Under the pieces are notes generated by a model. That model saw only the letters and a program-made list of their open reading frames with translations, was not told the DNA's origin and did no database searches. From NCBI RefSeq assembly GCF_000772955.1, contig NZ_JPVO01000055.1, forward strand, positions 637,936-701,935: 64,000 nt of DNA, written 5' to 3'. The stretch comes from Ureibacillus sinduriensis BLB-1 = JCM 15800 (GTDB taxonomy: Bacteria; Bacillota; Bacilli; Bacillales_A; Planococcaceae). Of the stretch, positions 34,711-42,757 are shown piece after piece. The position numbers and the translations under genes were made by a program. The stretch's first letter is position 1. Every line of letters begins with the position of its first letter.

Positions 34711-34901
34711 TAAACACCCATTTTTCTACGGGTATTGCTGGCTTTTTTAGTTTGCTGACTTTTCATTTTTTGGCTAGATAAGTCGGTTTTCATTTTACCC
34801 TTACCACTGTTGGAGTTGTTCTTTTTATTCTCAAGCTGCTGCTTTACAAGCTCCTGCAAACTTTTCTTCTTCGGCGCTTCATTTTGATTATTTTCTGACA
34901 T
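34710..34901 (-). CDS. Small Lys/Gln-rich protein, 63 aa
   Basis: Highly basic and hydrophilic ('KSLQELVKQQLENKKNNSNS'), probably disordered or nucleic-acid-binding. ATG 34901 with AAAGGAGG upstream. It overlaps ywbE, so a joint function is likely. Function unknown. Confidence 0.6.
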   Translation of the reverse strand: MSENNQNEAPKKKSLQELVKQQLENKKNNSNSGKGKMKTDLSSQKMKSQQTKKASNTRRKMGV

Positions 34902-34964
34902 AGGTTTTCCTCCTTTTGGTAGCTAGTCAGTCAAGTATAATCTATTTTCACGCCTTTGGAAAGA

Positions 34965-35616
34965 AAGGACACAAGCTAAATCTTCAATGTAAAAAAGAAG
35001 ATTGTCCAAAAGAAGGGACTTATTCGAAAAATCATGAAGAGGAGCATTGTCTAATAGAAGAGAGCTAATGGACAAATCTTCAATGTAAAAAAGAAAATTG
35101 TCCAAAAAAAAGTGTCTATTAGACAAATCGAGAAGAGAAGCAAGGAAATTGTCTAATAGAAGAGAGCTAATGGACAAATTTTCAATGTAAAAGAGAAAAT
35201 TGTCCAAAAGAAAGTGTCTATTAGACAAATCGAGAAGAGGAGCAAGAAACTTGTCTAATAGAAGAGAGCTAATGGACAAATTTTCAATGTAAAAGAGAAA
35301 ATTGTCCAAAAGAGGTGTCTATTAGACAAATCGAGAAGAGAAGCAAGAAACTTGTCTAATAGAAGAGAGCTAATGGACAAATTTTCAATGTAAAAGAGAA
35401 AATTGTCCAAAAGAAAGTGTCTATTAGACAAATCGAGAAGAGGAGCAAGAAACTTGTCTAATAGAAGAGAGCTAATGGACAAATTTTCAATGTAAAAGAG
35501 AAAATTGTCCAAAAGAGGTGTCTATTAGACAAATCGAGAAGAGAAGCAAGAAACTTGTCTAATAGAAGAGAGCTAATGGACAAATTTTCAATGTGAAAAA
35601 GAAAATTGTCTAATAG
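34965..35616. repeat. Tandem array of ~102-bp units with inverted TTGTC...GACAA arms
   Basis: The motif TAATAGAAG recurs at 35051, 35154, 35256, 35357, 35459, 35560 and 35611, a period of 101-103 bp. Each unit has two hairpin-like elements: TTGTCCAAAAGAAAGTGTC with its partner TATTAGACAA, and TTGTCTAATAGAAGAGAG with its partner CTAATGGACAA. The array runs up to the first in-frame base of a truncated ArsR-like gene. A second array of the same period and arm sequences lies at 63540-64000, so this is a dispersed repeat family. Confidence 0.9.
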
Positions 35617-35850
35617 AAAAGCTTTGCAATTTCGCAACCAGCGATTAAAAAGCACTTAAAGATCTTAATGGAAGAAGGACTTATTAAAGAAAGAAAAAAT
35701 GGAAAATATCGAGTTTACTCGTTGAATCGAACCTCGCTTCAATCTGCCTACAATGAAATGCTGCAATACATCGGTGATTTATTGGATGATCAACTTGTAA
35801 GTTTAAAAAATTATGTGGAAAAAGGGGAGTTTCCGGATGAACAACAGTAA
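35617..35850 (+). pseudogene. ArsR-family regulator fragment lacking its N-terminus
   Basis: In-frame coding begins KSFAISQPAIKKHLKIL, the DNA-recognition helix of an ArsR regulator, and continues to a stop at 35850 ('EEGLIKERKNGKYRVYSLNR'). The start codon and about 35 N-terminal residues are missing; an in-frame TAG from the repeat array lies immediately upstream. ArsR genes normally sit in front of an AHSA1-domain gene, as here, so the pair was once functional. The only ATG left (35668) would make a truncated peptide. Confidence 0.75.
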
Positions 35851-36535
35851 GAAATCCGTAATGAGACAGATTGTAGTTGATGCACCTTTGGAAAAAGTAT
35901 GGGATGCATTGACAAAGCCCGAGCATTTAAATCGGTGGTACACAAAAAATGCCGAAATTGATTTTCGCATAGGTGGCAGAGGGTACATGAATCATGGATG
36001 GGGAGCCACAACAGAAGGAATATTTACAGAAATCGATCCAATGAAATTTTTTATTCTTCAAAATGTTGATGGAGATTTTACTACCATTACTTCTTTGCAG
36101 AAAGTTGAACATGGCATTCAAGTAACGATTGAATATAAAGCTTCTTTTATTGGCGAGATGGAGCTATCGGATATCGAGAATATGTTGTTTGGTACAGGTC
36201 AATTTTTGCAAAACTTGAAAAGTGTTTATGAAACAGGCATCGATCACCGAGCGAACTACTGGAAAGCGTGGATTGGCATTATTCACACAACTGATCATGC
36301 CATTGAAGGGACTAAAGTTGTGGAAGTGAGGGAAGGATCGGCTGCCGCCATTGCAGGAATTGTTGAAAATGATATAGTTGTTGGAATTGATGGGGTGGCG
36401 ATTTGGGACCATGCATCTTTTGAAAGAGCCGTAAATGAAAAAGCGCCTGATAGCACGGCAATTCTAACAATCCGGAGAAATAAGGAGAAACTACAGGTAG
36501 GATGTAGGGTTGAGGCGTACCCAGTCACTTACTGA
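35837..36535 (+). CDS. AHSA1/SRPBCC-domain protein fused to a PDZ domain
   Basis: 232 aa from ATG 35837 (GGGGAG upstream), overlapping the ArsR fragment. Residues 1-135 are an AHSA1 domain ('VDAPLEKVWDALTKPEHLNR'), which often binds small hydrophobic ligands. Residues ~150-232 are a PDZ domain: 'GTKVVEVREGSAAAIAGIVE', 'NDIVVGIDGVAIWDHASFER'. AHSA1-PDZ is an unusual pairing. With its ArsR partner beheaded, expression may be altered. Confidence 0.78.
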   Translation: MNNSKKSVMRQIVVDAPLEKVWDALTKPEHLNRWYTKNAEIDFRIGGRGYMNHGWGATTEGIFTEIDPMKFFILQNVDGDFTTITSLQKVEHGIQVTIEYKASFIGEMELSDIENMLFGTGQFLQNLKSVYETGIDHRANYWKAWIGIIHTTDHAIEGTKVVEVREGSAAAIAGIVENDIVVGIDGVAIWDHASFERAVNEKAPDSTAILTIRRNKEKLQVGCRVEAYPVTY

Positions 36536-36596
36536 TTTTTACTATGTAAATAAGCAGCAAGTAAAAACAATGATGTGGCTATATTGCAAAACAGTG

Positions 36597-36622
36597 GAAA
36601 CCTGAAAAAGGTTTCTTTTTTA
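36597..36622 (+). terminator. Terminator after the AHSA1-PDZ gene
   Basis: GAAACCT / AGGTTTC stem and T run. Confidence 0.75.
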
Positions 36623-36797
36623 GGAATACTCGCATGTAACTTTATTCCATATCATTCGTTTATAAATATAACGAATCAGAGTACAATTCAGCTAATTGAA
36701 AACATTGCTTTCCTGATTTTTCCCTGACACTGGTTTGTGATTTTTGAATGAAGTCTATGTAAGAGCTTCAGAGATAGACTGAGTTTTTGGAGGTACT

Positions 36798-37355
36798 ATG
36801 AATCTTGTATTAAACGTAATTGGCTTTCTCATATTCATCGCTACAGGATTGTTGTATCTAATTTTAATCTTAAAGCTAATTCTGTTCTTTTTTAAGAAGC
36901 GGGATTTTCCCAAAAAGATGTTACTGGCTTCATTAAGCGGGACCGTCGTGTTTTTTTGCATTTTTGTCTATACAAATTACTTCTTCACTTTTGGCAATCT
37001 AAAAGGAGAACCGTTTTGGTTCCCCGTGGCTTCGCCGACGGGGCAATATACAGCCAATGCTTTTGCCAAGCCATATGGCGGAGCAACTGGGGGGGTAAAG
37101 ATATGGGTTAACGTCATCCATCATGAAGAAAATGATCGCGTCCAAACGGTCTATTATAGTGAAGCAAAAGGTCATTTTTCAATGAGTTGGAAAGGGGAGG
37201 AGGTCCTTTCAATCAGCCATGGAGGGCAAAATTATCCGGATTCCGATAGGAGCATTGAATTGAAAATTGGCAAAGAAATTTACCATGAAAATGGATTGGC
37301 ATGTACGAGTCTAATAATGGAAGATGAATATGAGGAATGCTATCAAAATCAATAA
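36798..37355 (+). CDS. DUF5412-type membrane-anchored protein
   Basis: 185 aa. Two N-terminal membrane helices, then an exposed domain 'FWFPVASPTGQYTANAFAKP' and 'GGATGGVKIWVNVIHHEEND'. I match it to DUF5412 from memory. ATG 36798 has GGAGG upstream. Exported or extracytoplasmic; function unknown. Confidence 0.75.
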   Translation: MNLVLNVIGFLIFIATGLLYLILILKLILFFFKKRDFPKKMLLASLSGTVVFFCIFVYTNYFFTFGNLKGEPFWFPVASPTGQYTANAFAKPYGGATGGVKIWVNVIHHEENDRVQTVYYSEAKGHFSMSWKGEEVLSISHGGQNYPDSDRSIELKIGKEIYHENGLACTSLIMEDEYEECYQNQ

Positions 37356-37462
37356 AAGGGTACTAAAAGCAACAAGTAATATAGGTTACTTGGAAAAATA
37401 TATTGACTTACCCCATTATTTTCTATATTATTATGTAGAATAAAATGCCCGAACGAATCGGG

Positions 37463-37498
37463 AGAGGTTCATAGCTGATACCCTCTATAAAAAACTAT
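37463..37498 (+). ncRNA. PreQ1-I riboswitch in front of queF
   Basis: Type I aptamer: AGAGGTTCATAGC, loop, ACCCTCT, then the A-rich tail ATAAAAAACTAT. It is followed by the terminator hairpin GCCATGTCC / GGACGTGGC with a T run (37515-37545), so transcription of queF falls when preQ1 is bound. Confidence 0.88.
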
Positions 37499-37514
37499 GG
37501 AAACATGACATTAT

Positions 37515-37545
37515 GCCATGTCCATAACAGGACGTGGCTTTTTTT
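37515..37545 (+). terminator. Riboswitch-controlled terminator of queF
   Basis: GCCATGTCC (37515-37523) / GGACGTGGC (37530-37538) then T run, 17 nt after the aptamer. Confidence 0.8.
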
Positions 37546-37626
37546 CGTTTGTTGCCTATTTTTTTATAACGTTGGTTGTAACCTCTCTTGCTAATTGTTG
37601 GGAAACATTATCAAGGAGGTTTTTTT

Positions 37627-38127
37627 ATGTCAGGCCGAAAAGATACAGAAGGCTTAAATGATTTAACATTATTGGGGAACCAAAAGACTCAATATGCGAC
37701 TGATTATGCACCGGAAGTTTTGGAGGCTGTGGAAAGTCTGCATTCGAACCGTGATTATTTTGTGAAATTCAACTGCCCGGAATTTACTAGTCTTTGCCCG
37801 ATTACAGGGCAGCCTGATTTTGCCACGATGTACATTTCATACATTCCCGATCAAAAAATCGTGGAAAGCAAATCATTGAAACTGTATTTATTCAGTTTCA
37901 GAAACCACGGCGACTTCCATGAAGACTGCGTAAATATCATTATGAATGATTTAATTAAACTGTTGGATCCAAGGTACATTGAAGTTTGGGGTAAATTTAC
38001 ACCACGTGGAGGAATCTCTATCGATCCATGGTGCAACTATGGAAAGCCTGGGACGAAGTATGAAGAAATGGCGGATTACCGATTGATGAATCATGATCTG
38101 TATCCGGAAAAAATCGACAATCGTTAA
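37627..38127 (+). CDS. queF: NADPH-dependent 7-cyano-7-deazaguanine reductase (QueF)
   Basis: 166 aa from ATG 37627 (AAGGAGG upstream). It reduces preQ0 to preQ1 in the queuosine pathway. The catalytic Cys57 and Asp64 are visible in '[13 protein letters not shown]', and the family motif '[20 protein letters not shown]' is intact. It is preceded by a preQ1 riboswitch and followed by a second riboswitch and queC. Confidence 0.95.
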   Translation: MSGRKDTEGLNDLTLLGNQKTQYATDYAPEVLEAVESLHSNRDYFVKFNCPEFTSLCPITGQPDFATMYISYIPDQKIVESKSLKLYLFSFRNHGDFHEDCVNIIMNDLIKLLDPRYIEVWGKFTPRGGISIDPWCNYGKPGTKYEEMADYRLMNHDLYPEKIDNR

Positions 38128-38152
38128 TTAAATAGTCCTTCTTACAAGAAGG

Positions 38153-38187
38153 AAGAGGTTTTAGCTACCCTCTTAAAAAAACTAAGA
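38153..38187 (+). ncRNA. PreQ1-I riboswitch in front of queC
   Basis: AGAGGTTTTTAGC, ACCCTCT, then AAAAAAACTAAG matches the class I aptamer. The tail can also pair with CTCTTAG near 38201, giving an antiterminator. Confidence 0.85.
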
Positions 38188-38190
38188 AGA

Positions 38191-38221
38191 AACAGCATTT
38201 CTCTTAGAATGCTGTTTTTTT
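38191..38221 (+). terminator. Riboswitch-controlled terminator of queC
   Basis: AACAGCATT (38191-38199) / AATGCTGTT (38208-38216) then T run, directly before the queC ribosome site. Confidence 0.8.
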
Positions 38222-38243
38222 CATGAAAAAGGAGTTTTATAGG

Positions 38244-38912
38244 ATGAAGCAAGAAAAAGCCGTCGTTGTATTTAGCGGTGGCCAGGACAGTACGACGTGT
38301 CTGTTTTGGGCAAAAGAACGTTTTTCAGAAGTAGAAGCAGTGACTTTTGATTATGGCCAAAGACATCGACTTGAAATCGAATGTGCAAAAGAAATTGCGA
38401 AGGAACTAGGTGTGAAGCATCATATTCTGGACATGTCCCTTTTAAGTCAACTGGCACCAAATGCGTTGACGAGAAATGACATTTCCGTGGCTGATGGAGA
38501 GAATGGGGAGCTGCCGTCTACTTTTGTCCCTGGTCGAAATTTACTTTTCATGTCATTTGCAGGAGTTTTGGCGAGTCAAGTAGGAGCAAAACACATCGTT
38601 ACCGGAGTATGCGAAACAGACTTCAGCGGATATCCAGACTGTCGCGACATTTTTATAAAATCCTTGAATGTGACGCTCAATCTATCAATGGACGAAACCT
38701 TTGTGATCGAGACGCCACTAATGTGGCTGAACAAAACCGAAACATGGGGTCTCGCTGATGAATTGGGTGCACTCGATTTTGTACGTGAAAGAACATTAAC
38801 TTGCTATAACGGTGTAATAGCAGACGGATGTGGACATTGTGCTTCTTGTAAATTACGTCAAAAAGGTCTAGAAACGTATTTAAGCACTCAAAAGGAGTTA
38901 AGTAATGGGTGA
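38244..38912 (+). CDS. queC: 7-cyano-7-deazaguanine synthase (QueC)
   Basis: 222 aa from ATG 38244 (AAGGAG 9 nt upstream; ATG 38223 overlaps that site). It makes preQ0 from 7-carboxy-7-deazaguanine using ATP and ammonia. P-loop '[11 protein letters not shown]' and zinc site '[20 protein letters not shown]' are both intact. The stop overlaps the queD remnant start. Since queD and queE are broken, its substrate would have to come from outside or from unlinked genes. Confidence 0.95.
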   Translation: MKQEKAVVVFSGGQDSTTCLFWAKERFSEVEAVTFDYGQRHRLEIECAKEIAKELGVKHHILDMSLLSQLAPNALTRNDISVADGENGELPSTFVPGRNLLFMSFAGVLASQVGAKHIVTGVCETDFSGYPDCRDIFIKSLNVTLNLSMDETFVIETPLMWLNKTETWGLADELGALDFVRERTLTCYNGVIADGCGHCASCKLRQKGLETYLSTQKELSNG

Positions 38913-39012
38913 ATTTCGAATTGTCGATCAACTGCTGAAAATAGATGTTGATATAGAACGTAGTCAATTAAAATATCACTCTGAAGCAAGACGGGGAATG
39001 GATGGGCTTTGA
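38905..39012 (+). pseudogene. queD: queD remnant with internal deletion
   Basis: A 35-codon ORF from ATG 38905 (AAGGAG upstream) has a QueD-like N-terminus '[20 protein letters not shown]' and 'KYH', followed at once by 'SEARRGMDGL', which resembles the C-terminus of QueD. The ~110 residues between, with the zinc-binding His and catalytic Cys of 6-carboxytetrahydropterin synthase, are missing. Assignment is from family memory and order queC-queD-queE. The ends look intact, as if an internal deletion joined them. Confidence 0.6.
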
Positions 39013-39289
39013 GTAAAAATCCCGTAATCGAGATTTTGGACCGGCCATTCAAAGTGAGGAAATGGGCGTGGGACAGAAGGCGATACATCTCGGATACCCA
39101 ACACTTCCTTTTTACCTTCAAATTGGAAATGACAACATTGCAAACATTGACACCGAGCATTTGATCAATCACTTGTTGAAAAAATACGAATTACTGGTGG
39201 ACAAAGTAGTGACTAGTGAGTACTTAAAAAATGTTAGAGTTTTGCCACAGCTGCATACGCTTATTTGCGGAAATCAAAGAGGCGTCTAA
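39009..39289 (+). pseudogene. queE: queE remnant: frameshift and large internal deletion
   Basis: TTG 39009 overlaps the queD stop and starts 'SKNPVIEI' as in QueE. One T missing in the T-run near 39036 shifts the frame; restoring it gives 'FGPAIQSEEMGVGQKAI'. In the second frame the sequence then jumps to 'YPTLPFYLQIGNDNIAN' and ends 'VRVLPQLHTLICGNQRGV', the authentic C-terminus. About 150 residues including the radical-SAM CxxxCxxC site are absent, so the enzyme cannot work. Confidence 0.8.
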
Positions 39290-39319
39290 ATAATATGTAA
39301 ATTATGTAAGGAGAGACAT

Positions 39320-39859
39320 ATGAGAATTTTATTTTATTTATTATCAATTGTGATTGCCAACGTAGTCACTGCACGATTTGCTCCTTTGGAATTTGGCATG
39401 TTTATCGTTCCTATGGGGACATTATTTGTTGGAGCAACTTTCATTTTCCGAGATCTTGTGCAAAATAAATATGGCCGCGGTAAAACCTATGTATTTATTT
39501 TTACTGCTTTATTACTATCGGCCTTAGTTTCCTATTTCTTGGGGGACACTTTAATGATTGTTGCGGCATCGGCACTATCATTTTTAATTGCGGAAACGGC
39601 TGATACAGAAATTTATACTCGACTAAAACTGCCAATGGCATGGCGAGTATTTTATAGCGGTATTGTGGGAGGGCTATTGGATTCGGTTGTTTTCGTTATT
39701 GTCGGATTAAGTCCGCTTGGCGCAGGGTTCCTGCCATGGGAAGCCGTTCCAGCAGCTATTGTAGGGCAAGTAATCGTAAAAACGGTTATTCAAATGTTTG
39801 GTGCATTAATGTTGAATCAAATTCATGGGATGAAGAAGAAAGATATAATTACAGGGTAA
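39320..39859 (+). CDS. yhhQ: Queuosine-precursor transporter (YhhQ/VUT family)
   Basis: 179 aa, 5-6 membrane helices. 'VTARFAPLEFGMFIVPMGTL' and 'FVGATFIFRDLVQNKYGRGK' are signature segments of the YhhQ family, which imports preQ0 and preQ1 in E. coli. AAGGAG precedes ATG 39320. It lies directly after the degraded queD/queE, giving an intact salvage route. Confidence 0.9.
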   Translation: MRILFYLLSIVIANVVTARFAPLEFGMFIVPMGTLFVGATFIFRDLVQNKYGRGKTYVFIFTALLLSALVSYFLGDTLMIVAASALSFLIAETADTEIYTRLKLPMAWRVFYSGIVGGLLDSVVFVIVGLSPLGAGFLPWEAVPAAIVGQVIVKTVIQMFGALMLNQIHGMKKKDIITG

Positions 39860-39862
39860 AAT

Positions 39863-39917
39863 AAATTAAATAGAACAACCTCCTGTCTTTCCTGAAGGAG
39901 GTTGTTCTATTTAATTT
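39863..39917. terminator. Strong hairpin terminator after yhhQ
   Basis: A perfect 22-bp stem starts AAATTAAATAGAACAACC and returns GGTTGTTCTATTTAATTT; symmetrical enough to act in both directions. Confidence 0.85.
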
Positions 39918-40132
39918 GTATTTTTCCTTCAAAGTAAATAGAACTGTAACTTATTCACAAAAAATACCAAGCTTTTAAATTATTATTTCCACTAAGTTTA
40001 TATCCAATGTAGATAATTCTAGTATTATACAACTTCATTTATCGGACATTTTTCGTACATTTAGATAATAAGGGACATTGTATGTTTCGTTCATTTACAC
40101 TGATTCAAAATTTTTAGATGGATAATTTATCC

Positions 40133-40161
40133 TTGATAAACCGTAATCATTACTATATAAT
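40133..40161 (+). promoter_or_regulatory. Sigma-A promoter of the metal ABC operon
   Basis: TTGATA (40133-40138), 17 nt, TATAAT (40156-40161). The spacer and the start-site region each contain a Zur-like box. Confidence 0.75.
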
Positions 40162-40180
40162 ACAAAACGTAATAATTACG
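40142..40180. promoter_or_regulatory. Two tandem Zur boxes
   Basis: Box 1 CGTAATCATTACT (40142-40154) has 12 of 13 palindrome bases; box 2 CGTAATAATTACG (40168-40180) is perfect and extended (AAAA before, ATTT after). Both match the Bacillus Zur consensus TCGTAATnATTACGA. Centres are 26 bp apart and they cover the promoter spacer and start, the expected position for zinc-dependent repression. Confidence 0.8.
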
Positions 40181-40216
40181 ATTTGTAAATACTTAATAGA
40201 ATATGAGGAGGTTTCT

Positions 40217-41815
40217 ATGAAATCTATTAATGGGAAGAAAGGGTACAAATTTTCTAATTTAGCGAGTTTCCCTAAATTATGTGTAAATCAATTACTTAAA
40301 GTTGGGTTTTTTCTGGTAAGTATTTGCATATTAAGTGCATGTACTGGTTCTTCTGAAGGTGCAATGGAAGAAAATTCTACAGAGAAGCATATTAATTTTC
40401 TCTATAATTTTGCTACAAATTCTTTGGATCCACATGTAGATTCAAGCTATGTTCCACTAAGAGCTGGGATAACGGAAACCTTAGTACGATTAGATGAAGA
40501 AAATTTAACTGTTGCCCCTTGGCTTGCCCAAAGTTGGGAAGGTGAGGATGGTCTAAATTGGACAATCAAACTTCGTGAAGATGTTACATTCCACAACGGT
40601 AAAAAAATGGATGCAGAAGCGGTAAAAGCTTCACTTGAACGGGCACTAAAAGAGAGTGTAGCGATTCAAAATGCTCTTAAAATAGATAAAATCGAAGCGG
40701 ACGGGTATACATTACATATTTCTACGAAGGAACCTTTTCCTGAATTCATATCTGAGCTAGTAAACCCAAATGTTGCAATTATTGATGTGACAGAACCGGA
40801 TATTATCAATAAACCAATCGGTACCGGACCTTTTGTATTAAAGTCATTTTCACCAGGCAGCAAGCTGGAGCTTGATCGATATGATGATTATTGGGACGGA
40901 GCTTCCAACCTCGATTCAGTCACGTTTTCTTTTAATGAGGATGCAAATGCTCGTTCCCTTGCTTTGAAGTCAGGCCAAGTCGATATTGTTTACCGTCCAG
41001 AACTTGAGAGTTTGGAATCGTTAGAAACACTAGATGGAGTTAAAGTGGAATCAACTGCCACGTTCCGTGTTCATCAAATGACAATGAATATGGAGAGAAA
41101 AAGCATACAAGATATAAATGTTCGTCGTGCTATTGATGCCTTGATTGACCGCCAAAAAATTGTAGATAATATTCTGTTAGGTTATGCTGAACCTGCCGTT
41201 AGCCCGTTTTTACCTTCCTTGCCATTTGCTCCTTCCCATGAGCAAAGAGAAACTGGAGCAGACATTGCGATAAGGTTTCTAGAGAAAGCAGGTTATTCGC
41301 TTGAAAATGGAAAAATGCAAAAAGATGGGGAACAGCTGAAATTTACCCTATTAACATATAGTGCCAGAGCAGATTTGCCATTAATCGCTCAAGTGTTTCA
41401 ATCCGATGCGAAACAAATCGGGATTGATGTAGAAATTCGTCAAATTGATATTCCCGAAGAATATATGGCGAGTAACCGGGATTGGGATTTAGCAACCTAT
41501 AGTAATTTAACAGCTCCACGAGGGGATGCAGGTTATTATCTAAATGCAACCTATCATCCAACGGGTGCGCTTAACTTTAGTGGTGCTCATGAGCCTGAAC
41601 TTACAACAATCATCGACAAACTTAACCAAACCGTAGGCCAGGAACAACGAGCGGTACTTGCAGAGCAGGCGGCAGATTATGTTCATGAAAACGTGATTAA
41701 TACATTTGTATTGCACCCATCTACTATTGTTGCCTATAACGAAAAGAAAGTTAAGAATTGGGTGACAACAAGAAGCGAATATTACATGATTACAAATCTA
41801 TTGGATGTGAAGTAG
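40217..41815 (+). CDS. ABC transporter substrate-binding lipoprotein (nickel/peptide type)
   Basis: 532 aa from ATG 40217 (GAGGAGG upstream). A lipoprotein signal with lipobox 'ILSACTGSS' is followed by an SBP_bac_5 domain ('NFLYNFATNSLDPHVDSSYV', 'VAPWLAQSWEGEDGLNWTIK', 'IGTGPFVLKSFSPGSKLELD'). The same family contains NikA, CntA (staphylopine-metal) and peptide binders. Zur boxes upstream favour a zinc or metallophore-zinc substrate over nickel. First gene of a five-gene importer. Confidence 0.88.
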   Translation: MKSINGKKGYKFSNLASFPKLCVNQLLKVGFFLVSICILSACTGSSEGAMEENSTEKHINFLYNFATNSLDPHVDSSYVPLRAGITETLVRLDEENLTVAPWLAQSWEGEDGLNWTIKLREDVTFHNGKKMDAEAVKASLERALKESVAIQNALKIDKIEADGYTLHISTKEPFPEFISELVNPNVAIIDVTEPDIINKPIGTGPFVLKSFSPGSKLELDRYDDYWDGASNLDSVTFSFNEDANARSLALKSGQVDIVYRPELESLESLETLDGVKVESTATFRVHQMTMNMERKSIQDINVRRAIDALIDRQKIVDNILLGYAEPAVSPFLPSLPFAPSHEQRETGADIAIRFLEKAGYSLENGKMQKDGEQLKFTLLTYSARADLPLIAQVFQSDAKQIGIDVEIRQIDIPEEYMASNRDWDLATYSNLTAPRGDAGYYLNATYHPTGALNFSGAHEPELTTIIDKLNQTVGQEQRAVLAEQAADYVHENVINTFVLHPSTIVAYNEKKVKNWVTTRSEYYMITNLLDVK

Positions 41816-42757
41816 ATGTTGCGAGTGCTTACTCGAAAATTTCTTGAAATTTTAATTTTCATGTTATTTATTACATTTGTTAGTTTTTTAATTGTTCGAC
41901 TGGCTCCGGGAGATCCTGTTTTGACTATTTTGAATGTTGATGAGCTATCTGTTAATCAAGAGCAAGTTGAGGCTTTAAGGGAAGAAATGGGATTCAATGA
42001 ACCAATGCTCGTCCAATATGGAATTTGGCTGCAAAAATTTATTCAACTGGATTTCGGAGTATCTTATGTAACAGGTCAGCCTGTAATGGAAATGATTTTA
42101 ACCGGCTTGCCCGCTACGATGGAATTAGCAATTGGAGCATTGCTTGTAATGCTAGTTATATCGATACCTCTTGGGTCCCTATCCGCCTTATACCGCAATA
42201 GCTGGATTGATCAATTTGGGAGGACGCTGTCAGTTCTTGGGGCAGCCATCCCAAGTTTTTGGCTTGGACTTATTCTTATTGAACTATTTGGTGTCCGTAT
42301 AAACTGGCTGCCGACTATGGGAAGAGATGGGTTCACTTCTTTAATTTTACCGTCATTGACACTTGGCCTGGCTATTTCAAGCGTATATGTCCGTTTGATT
42401 CGTTCTAGCCTGCTAGATTCGCTCAGTCAGGAATTTATCCGTGCAGCAAGAGCACGAGGCATATCGGAAAAGCGTATTTTTGTATTGCATGCATTTCGGC
42501 ATAGCCTCCCACCGGTCATCACTGTTTTTGGGGTTAGTCTAGGCAGTCTGATCGGCGGGGTTGTAGTAGTTGAAGTATTGTTTGCATATCCAGGCTTAGG
42601 AAAACTCGTCGTTGATGCCATACGTCAACGCGATTACCCGGTTATACAAGGATATATTTTAATCATGGCCATTATTGTTTTTGTTGTAAATGCATCTGTG
42701 GATTTATCCTACAGATATTTAAATCCCGAAATGAAGCTGAAAGAAAGGGGGGACTAG
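41816..42757 (+). CDS. ABC transporter permease (NikB/DppB type)
   Basis: 313 aa, six membrane helices. The 'FIRAARARGISEKRIFVLHA' loop is the EAA motif that contacts the ATPases. It starts with no gap after the binding-protein stop, so it is translationally linked. Confidence 0.9.
   Translation: MLRVLTRKFLEILIFMLFITFVSFLIVRLAPGDPVLTILNVDELSVNQEQVEALREEMGFNEPMLVQYGIWLQKFIQLDFGVSYVTGQPVMEMILTGLPATMELAIGALLVMLVISIPLGSLSALYRNSWIDQFGRTLSVLGAAIPSFWLGLILIELFGVRINWLPTMGRDGFTSLILPSLTLGLAISSVYVRLIRSSLLDSLSQEFIRAARARGISEKRIFVLHAFRHSLPPVITVFGVSLGSLIGGVVVVEVLFAYPGLGKLVVDAIRQRDYPVIQGYILIMAIIVFVVNASVDLSYRYLNPEMKLKERGD

Noticed and set aside
34965..35616. CRISPR array
   Set aside because: Units are longer (102 bp) and repeats lack distinct unique spacers of CRISPR length; no cas gene nearby.
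34923..35655. Minus-strand ORFs with repeated LLLDNFLFYIENLSISS-type sequence
   Set aside because: They arise from the 102-bp repeat on the minus strand; frames break by indels between units and there is no ribosome site.
40118..40216. N-terminal extension of the binding protein
   Set aside because: It covers the promoter and Zur boxes; ATG 40217 has a ribosome site and is followed by the lipoprotein signal.
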